Assembly: GCF_002099425.1 (NCBI RefSeq)
Contig: NW_018344037.1
Coordinates: 7,153,001 to 7,217,000 of the forward strand
Direction of reading: 5' to 3'
DNA: 64,000 nucleotides
From: Phascolarctos cinereus
Lineage: Eukaryota; Chordata; Mammalia; Diprotodontia; Phascolarctidae
The notes under the pieces were generated by a model. That model made no database searches. It was not told where the DNA came from and saw only the letters and a list, made by a program, of their open reading frames with translations. Below are positions 57,881-64,000 of the stretch, piece after piece (the stretch's first letter is position 1; each line of letters begins with the position of its first letter). The position numbers were made by a program, and so were the translations under genes.

Positions 57881-58395
57881 AAAATATCATCTCTCCATGT
57901 AAGAATGCACACAGCTCAACTTTAATAAGTCCCTTATGATTTCTCTTTCCTGTTCATCTTTTCCTCCTTCTCTTGAGTCTTGTGTTTGAAAGTCAAATTT
58001 TCTATTTAGTTCTGGTCTTTTCATCAAGAATGCTTGAAAGTCCTTTATTTCACAGTATGCCCACTTCCCCCCCTGAAGTGTTATACTCAGTTTTGCTGGG
58101 TTGGTGATTCTTGGTTGTAATCCAATCTCCTTTGACCTGGATATTATATTCCAAGACTTCCAGTCCCTTAATGTAGAAACAGCTAAATCTTATGTTATCC
58201 TAACTGTATTTCTGCAGTACTTGAATTGTTTCTTTCTGGCTGCTTGGATTATTTTCTCTTTGATCTGGGAATTCTGGAATTTGGCTATAATATTCCTAGG
58301 AGTTTTCCTTTGGGGATCTCTTTCAGGAGACAGTTGGTGGATTCTTTCCATTTCTATTTGACCCTCTGCTTCTGGGATATCAGGGCAGTTTAATG

Positions 58396-58685
58396 TAATC
58401 AAAGTTATCCATTTGGCATTTTGTAATGTTCTTTATCTCCTGTTTGGTCATGAATTCTTCTGTTCTCCATAAATCTGGTAGGTAAACTAGTCCTTGCTAT
58501 CCCAGTTTGCTTACAGTATCAGCCTTTATATTTAAATCATGAACCCATTTTGACTTTCTTTTGGTATATGGTGTGAGATTTTGTTCTGTGCCTAGTTTCT
58601 GCCATATTCTTTTTCCAGTTTTCCCAGTAGTTTTTGTCAAGTAGTGAGCTCTTATCCCAGATAAATGACTATCTTTTCAAAAATT
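58396..58685 (-). mobile_element. L1 ORF2 piece joined to the HAL1
   Basis: On the minus strand this matches the ORF2 C-terminal region (compare 61,310-61,590): 'gtatataccaaaag'-type and 'aaatggataactttgattac' landmarks. It runs directly into HAL1 ORF1 at 58,395 in the same orientation. Stops are present. Confidence 0.75.
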
Positions 58686-58796
58686 TATAGAAGAATTACA
58701 ATATTCCAACAGAGGTAGGCTAAAAAAATTTTGGAGGACATGTCATATTCAAAATACTATACTTTGAGAAATTCTGTTATTCATCATTCCATCTTA

Positions 58797-59050
58797 CTGC
58801 TACTGTACTTTTCAGTCATTTCAGTTGTGTCTCACTTTTTGTAACCAAATGTGGGGTTTTCCTGGCAAGTTATTGAAGTTGTCTCCCATTTTCTTCTCCA
58901 GCTCATTTTATAAATAAGGATATGAGGCAAACAGGGTTAAATGATTTGCCCAGTATTATATAGTAAGTATCTGTGCCCAGACTTGAACTCATGAAGATGA
59001 GTCTTTCTGATTCCAAGCACAGTGCTCTAGCCACTACACCTTCTTGCTAC
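58797..59050 (-). mobile_element. Marsupial CORE-type SINE, full length
   Basis: 'tttcagtcatttcagttgtg', 'agctcattttataaataagg', 'aatgatttgcccagtattat', 'cccagacttgaactcatgaa' and 'gctctagccactacaccttc' in reverse. Confidence 0.85.
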
Positions 59051-59154
59051 TTAAACTTAATTCTAGTGCCTCATGTCTAAAATTAACACCAATTTATACT
59101 GTCCACATCTTTATTTTTATACATGTTTTTCTATATAGGTATCCATTTGCATGT

Positions 59155-59290
59155 TATCTTCCCTAGTAGTGTGAGTTTCTTGATAACTGGGAGTTTTTCA
59201 TTCTTCCTTCCTGGGTATCCCTAGTATATATCACAGTATATAGTATGTAGTAGGTACTTAATAAGTGCTTGGGGACTGACTGTCTGAGAA
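59155..59290 (+). mobile_element. L2-type 3' tail
   Basis: 'agtgtgagtttcttgataac', 'tgggtatccctagtatatat' and 'agtaggtacttaataagtgc' follow the L2 3' ending. Confidence 0.65.
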
Positions 59291-59737
59291 TGGAGCATAG
59301 TTTATGAAGTAAGTTCCCTTCATTTGCACTCAGACAACGAACAGGGGAGAATTTTGACTAATGTTTGGTAAAAATCATTACTTATAGAGGATTGGGTGGA
59401 GAGATTAAGTAATGCAGTCTGTAAGAGACATTGTTGAACAATAAGAGTTTTTTTTCCTTTAGTTTAGGAAATGGCTCATAAAGATAATCTAGGTTAGAAA
59501 TATGTATACCTTGAATTTGTTGAGTGAAATTTTTGAAAGGTGGAAAAAATATCAAAGTCATTATAGGTTAATTGCTCTTAGGAAAAAAACAATAATCAGA
59601 AGATAATTATAGGTGTGCTGACTTTAGAGCAGGGAGAAATCTAGATTCACTAAACTTCAATGACACTTGATAATTTTTGGACAACAGAAAGTAGTTTAAT
59701 GTAAAATTTGAAGTGAAAATGACTGCTTGAGTCCTTC

Positions 59738-59900
59738 TTGATTAATTTGCTTGCTTTGTGATAGTAAGCAAACCAATTGACTTCTCTGAAAACTTACTTT
59801 ACTCATCATGAAAAGGAGATAATTACACCTGTGTCTCTTACCTTGCAGAATTATTTGGAGGAAAACAATATGCTCTCTAAATGATAAATAGCTGAACTTG
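59738..59900 (+). mobile_element. MIR fragment
   Basis: 'gcaaaccaattgacttctct', 'tcatcatgaaaaggagataa' and 'ctctctaaatgataaatagc' in order; the CORE is eroded. Confidence 0.55.
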
Positions 59901-59921
59901 TGAACTATTATTATTAACATG

Positions 59922-60050
59922 AATGAAAAATCATTTATTAATACTCTGTGCAAAAAACAAAACAAAACAAAACTGTGTTGTAGAGAAGCAGAGATTGTCC
60001 CTTCCCTATACGAGCCTACATTCTAATGCAGGAGATCATACATACATACA
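59922..60050 (+). repeat. Dispersed repeat, AACAAGCATTTATTAAGC family
   Basis: 'gaaaaatcatttattaatac', 'agagattgtcccttccctat' and 'tacattctaatgcaggagat' in order. Confidence 0.55.
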
Positions 60051-61677
60051 GGAAGTTTTGGGTACAAATCAGATGAAAAGATTCTATGGTCTTTAGGGTA
60101 TAGCAGTAAATCAGAAGACAAGGCCTATTCATTCATGTTATTTCTTTTTCCTCAATTGATAGTATTTTATTTTTTTCCAATTTCATGAAAAGACAGTTTT
60201 TGACATTCACTTTTATAAGATTTCGAGTTCCAAACTTTCCCCCTCCCTCCTTACCCACTTGTTTCCTCAAGACATCAAGCAATCTGATGTAGACTATACA
60301 TGTACAGTTATATTAAATATATTTCCACATTAGTCATGCTGTGAAAGAAGAATCAGAACAAAAAAGGAAAATCAAACCAAACCAAAACCAAAACAAACAA
60401 ACAAAAAAGAAAGAAAGAAAATAGAATGCTTCTGTATGCATTCAGACTCCATAGTTCTTTTTCTGGATGTGGATAGCATTTTCCATCATAAGCCTTTTGG
60501 AACTGTCCTTAGTTCTGAGAAGAACTAAGTCTATCATAGTTAATCATTGCACGATATTTCTGTAGCTGTGTACAATGTTCTGGTTGCACTCACTTCATTC
60601 AGAATCAGTTCATGTAAGTCTTTCTGGATTTTTCTGAAATCCACTTGCTCATCATTTTTACAGCACGATAGTATTCCATTGCATTCATGTAACACAGCTT
60701 ATTCATCCATTTCCAGTTGATGGGCATCTTCTCAATTTCCAATATTTTGCCACCACAAAAAGGGCTGCTACAAATAATTTTGCACATGTAGGTCCTTTCC
60801 TTTTTTATGAGCTCTTTGGGATACAGACTTAGTAGTGGCATTGCTGGATCAAAGGGTATGCACAGTTTTATTGTCCTTTTGGTATATTTCCAAATTGCTC
60901 CCCAGAATGGTTGGATCATTTCACAACTTCACCAACAATGCACTATTGTCCAATTTTCCCACATCTTCTCCAACATTTATCATTTTCTTTTTTTTTTTCA
61001 TATTAGCCAATCTGATAGGTCTGAGGTGGTACTTCGGTTATTTTAATTTGCATTTCTCTAATCAATAGTGATTTAGAACCTTTTTTCCTATGACTATAGG
61101 TAGCTTTAATTTCTTCCTCTGAAAACTCCCTGTTCATATAGTTTGACCATTTATCAACTAGGGAATGACTTGTGTTCTTATAAATTTCACTCAGTTCTCT
61201 ATATATTTTAGAAAGGAGGCCTTTTTCAGAAATATTGGCAGTAAAATTTGTTTCCCAGTTTTCTGCTTTTCTTCTAATTTTGGTTGCATTGTCTCTGTGC
61301 AAAACCTTTTTTAATTTAATGTAATCAAAATTATCCATTTAGCATTTCATAGCATTTTCTCTCTTGTTTGGTCATAATTTCCTCCCTTCTCCACAGATCT
61401 GACAGGTAAACTATTCTCCTAAGTTTGCTTATGATATCATCCTTTATGTCTGAAATGTACTCATTTTGACCTTATCTTGGTATATAATGTGAGATGTTGG
61501 TGTTTGCCTAGTTTGTGCCATACTATTTTCCAGTCTTCGCAGCAATTTTTGTCAAATACTGAGTTCTTATCCCAGAACCTGGAGTCTTTGATTTTATCAA
61601 ACAGTAGATTACAACAATCAATGGCTACTGTGTCCTGTGTACCTAAACTAGTGCATTGATCCACCAATATATTTCTT

Positions 61678-62178
61678 TTCTTTTTTTTCCAGTCTTTTGA
61701 CTTTGTTTTACTGGTTTTTTTATATCTTGTGGAGTCATTAGCTTCCACTTGACCAATTCTAATTTTTAAGCAGTTATTTTCTTCAGTGAGGTTTTTTGTT
61801 TTCATTTGGCCAATTCTGATTTTTTTTAAAATTTATTTATTTTTAGTTTTCAACATTCACTTCCACAAGATTTTGAGTTCCAAATTTTCTCCCCATCTCT
61901 CCCCTCTCCCACCCCAAGACAGTATACATTCTGAATACCTCTTTCCCTGATCTGCCCTCCTTTCTATCACTCTGCCACTTATCCCCTTCCCCTTCTATTT
62001 TCCTGTCGGGCAGGATAGATTTCTATACCCCATTGCTTTTATATTTTATTTGCCAGTGGTACATAAAAACAATTTTTAACTTCTTTTTTTAAAACTTTGG
62101 GTTCCAAATTTTCTCCCTCCCTCCCTCCCTCCCCACCCTCATTGAGAAGGCAAGCAACTCCATACAGGTTATACATGC
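61678..62178 (-). mobile_element. HAL1 3' end plus ORF1 piece inserted in the L1
   Basis: On the minus strand: the duplicated HAL1 3' module (62,178 to about 61,826) ends in 'aaataaattttaaaaaaaat' and is followed by ~135 bases of an ORF1 coiled-coil region (from about 61,815), ending in an A-rich stretch. The insert is flanked by 'accaatatatttctt' (61,663-61,677) and 'accactcaatttctt' (62,179-62,193), 12 of 15 identical. L1 ORF2 reads on across it (..YWLRN.. then ..VDQCTSLGTQDT..). Confidence 0.8.
62112..62136. repeat. (CCCT)n run
   Basis: Six or so CCCT units in the HAL1 3' end, the complement of its GGGAGGGAGG tract. Confidence 0.85.
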
Positions 62179-63510
62179 ACCACTCAATTTCTTAGCCAGT
62201 ACCAAATAGTTTTGATGATTGCTGCTTTATAATATAGTTTTAGTGCTGGTTTGCCTAAGACACTTTCCCTTGCATTTCTTTTCATTATTTCCCTTGATAT
62301 TCTGTACCTTTTTTCAGATGAATTTTGCTATTTTATTCAAGTTCTATAAAATAAATTGGGAATGCATCTAGCTTCTCCCTACTATATATAATGCTTGCTG
62401 ATGGTTTTTAGATACATGCTACTTAATGATTTTAAAGAAAACTCCATTTATTCCTATTCTCTATTTTATTCATCTCCTTAACTTCTTTGTTGTTCATTTT
62501 ATGGTTAGATTTATCTAGTTTTGACAGAGGAAGGTTGAGGTCTCCCATTACTATAGTTTGGCGTCTCTTTCTTTAATTCACTTAACTTCTCCTCTAAGAA
62601 TTTGGGTGCTATATCACTTGGTGTGTATATATTTAGTATTAATATTACTTCATTGTCTATGGTACCTTTCAGCAAGATGCAGTTTTCCTTTCTTATCCCT
62701 ATAATAATATCTATTTTTGCTTTTGCTTTGTCTGAGATCAGGATTGCTACCCCTGCTTGTTTTTTTTTTTTTTAATTTCAGCTGAAGCATACAACATTTT
62801 ACCTTTACTCTGGGTGTATCTCTGTGCTTCAAACATGTTTCTTATAAACAAGATATTTTAGGATTATGTTTTTTTTAAATCTGTTCTACTATGCACTTCC
62901 ATTTTATATGACAGTTCATCCATTCACGTTCAGTTATGATTACTAACTTTGTATTTCTCTCCAACCTATCTTCCCCCACCTCTGTTATACTTTTCTCTCT
63001 TCTTTCACCATTTCTGTCCTCACCATTGTTTTCCTTCTGTCCACCACCTCCTTCAATCTGCCCTCCCTTCTATGAGTCCCTTTCCTTTTTCTTTCCCTTT
63101 TCTGTTCCTATTTCCACATAGGGTAAGCTAGATTTCTATACCCAACTGAATGTGTATTTTATTCCCTCTTTAAATCCAATGAGAGTAAGGTTCAAACAAG
63201 GCTCATCCCCCCCACTTTTAAATCTGCTGTAACAGGTCTTTTGCTTCTCTTCATGTGATGTAATTTATCCTATTCTGCCTCCCCCTATTCTCTTCTCCAA
63301 GTACAATCCTTTTTATACTTCTTAATTATTTTTTTCTATTATCACATCACAGTCAACTTACACCCACCCTCTATATCTATGTATACCCCTTCTAACTAGA
63401 CTAATAAAGATACAGTTCTCAGGAGTTACAAATATCACCTTCCCATACAGGCATGTAAACAGTTTAACTTTACTGAATAACAATTTATTTTTCCTTTCCT
63501 GTTTACCTTT

Positions 63511-63861
63511 TTATGCTTCTCTTGAATCTTGTATTTTAAAGTCAAATTTTCTATTCAGTTCTGCTCTTTTCATCATGAAAATTTGAAAGTCCCCTATTTC
63601 ATTGAATGTCCATCTTTTCCCCTGAAAGTTCATGCTCAATTTTTCTGGATAGTTGATTCTTGGCTGTATTCCAAGCTCCTTTGCCTTCCAGAATGTCATA
63701 TTCCCAGACCTCTGATCCTTTAATGTTGAAGCTGCTAAGTCCTGTGTAATCCCAACTGTGGCTTCATGATATTTAAATAATTTCTCTCTGGCTGCTTGCA
63801 ATATTTCCTCCTTGATCTGATAGTTTTGGAACTTGGTTATAATGTGCCTTGGAATTTTCAT
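63511..63861 (-). pseudogene. L1 ORF1 C-terminal domain remnant
   Basis: A 116-codon open stretch with MKIPRHIITKFQNYQIKEE, ILQAAREKLFKYHEATVG, AKELGIQPRINYPEKLSM and GKRWTFNEIGDFQIFMMK. It is the ORF1p C-terminal nucleic-acid-binding domain and its tail. It is the most complete ORF1 C-terminus in the window and gives the reference for the HAL1 copies. The N-terminal part lies at or beyond the window edge. Confidence 0.85.
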
Positions 63862-64000
63862 TTTGGTATTTATTTCAGGAGGTGATCAGTGGATTCTTTC
63901 AGTGACTATTTTATCATCTTGTTCTAGGATATCAGGGCAGTTTTCCTTGATAATTTTTTGAAAGATGCTATGCAGGCTCCTTTTTTTTTTTTTAAGTCAT

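Larger units (their letters stand above)
56540..58395 (-). mobile_element. HAL1-type half-L1, 5'-truncated
   Basis: On the minus strand it starts inside ORF1 (58,395; NCPDIPEAEGQIEMERIHQL..). It continues through the ORF1 C-terminal domain (..KIIQAARKKQFKYCRNTVR..), then the spacer with its microsatellite, the ORF2-less junction near 57,300 and the duplicated 3' module, and ends at an A-rich tail near 56,540-56,570. Two SINEs interrupt it. ORF1 peptides are closer to the 37-40 kb HAL1 than to the L1 at 63.5 kb (KKQFKYC versus EKLFKYH). Confidence 0.85.
60150..64000 (-). mobile_element. L1, ORF1 to 3' end, running off the window
   Basis: Read on the minus strand: ORF1 C-terminal half (64,000-63,511), spacer (to about 62,945), ORF2 endonuclease (62,940-62,460, including ..KQGxAILISDKAKAK..), a jump that omits most of the RT core, the ORF2 region after the RT (62,450-62,194), an inserted HAL1-derived piece, then the ORF2 C-terminal domain (61,662-60,605; ..SLLIREMQIK.. 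and ..MEYYRAVK..) and 3'UTR to an A-rich end near 60,150. It shows the full L1 order ORF1-spacer-ORF2-3'UTR. Many stops; not active. Confidence 0.85.

Noticed and set aside
58101-58361. 86-codon plus-strand frame, and the similar one at 38,851-39,231 on the minus strand
   Set aside because: Both are antisense shadows of the HAL1 ORF1 C-terminal domain and resemble each other only for that reason.
61678-61700. Plus-strand pyrimidine tract plus CAG resembling a splice acceptor
   Set aside because: It is the complement of the A-rich end of the inserted minus-strand element. No exon lies downstream.

Overview
The window is mammalian, AT-rich, repeat-dense noncoding DNA, most probably from an Australian marsupial. 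The lineage call rests on the repeats. The SINEs have a tRNA-like head of the GGGGCAGCTAGGTGGTGCAG type and carry the CTGGAGTCAGGAGGACCTGA segment usual in Australian marsupial SINEs. Longer SINEs have a CORE/MIR-like body. There are L1 elements with a long spacer between ORF1 and ORF2, half-L1 (HAL1-type) elements, and old L2, L3/CR1 and MIR remnants. I found no host protein-coding exon, tRNA, rRNA, snRNA or CRISPR array. Every longer open reading frame lies in a LINE remnant, a microsatellite or unremarkable AT-rich DNA. The species call is inference from remembered families, not from a database search.

Layout. 0-2.5 kb: an L3/CR1 scrap, a possible solo LTR and a TA array. 2.5-6.8 kb: a LINE pile-up, with an L1 3' end on the minus strand abutting an L1 ORF2 piece on the plus strand, fused to a second L1 (ORF1 tail, spacer, ORF2) interrupted by a SINE. 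13.6-14.6 kb: a 5'-truncated L1 with readable target-site duplications. 15.65-17.77 kb: an L1 on the minus strand with 5'UTR, ORF1 and spacer but nothing beyond the ORF2 start. 21.4-24.1 kb: a poorly recognised ORF1-type retroelement split by an LTR. 27.4-28.4 kb: L2. 34.9-37.0 kb: L2, MIR and L3/CR1. 37.05-40.33 kb: an almost complete HAL1-type element on the plus strand with a SINE dimer inside. 41-54 kb: scattered MIR/CORE-SINE copies. 55.25-56.5 kb: L2 reverse-transcriptase remnant. 56.5-58.7 kb: HAL1 on the minus strand with two SINEs at one target site, fused to an L1 ORF2 piece. 60.15-64.0 kb: an L1 on the minus strand running off the window, with an internal deletion and a nested HAL1-derived insertion.

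The most informative content is the side-by-side set of L1 and HAL1 copies. Comparing them shows where ORF2 was lost (spacer ending ..TTAGT joined to the 3'UTR beginning TTTCACAACATGAC), shows that the HAL1 3' region carries a duplicated 3' module, and reveals several chimeric or nested junctions. Coordinates of repeat edges are by eye and usually good to about 5-30 bases. Where target duplications are quoted they were read directly.
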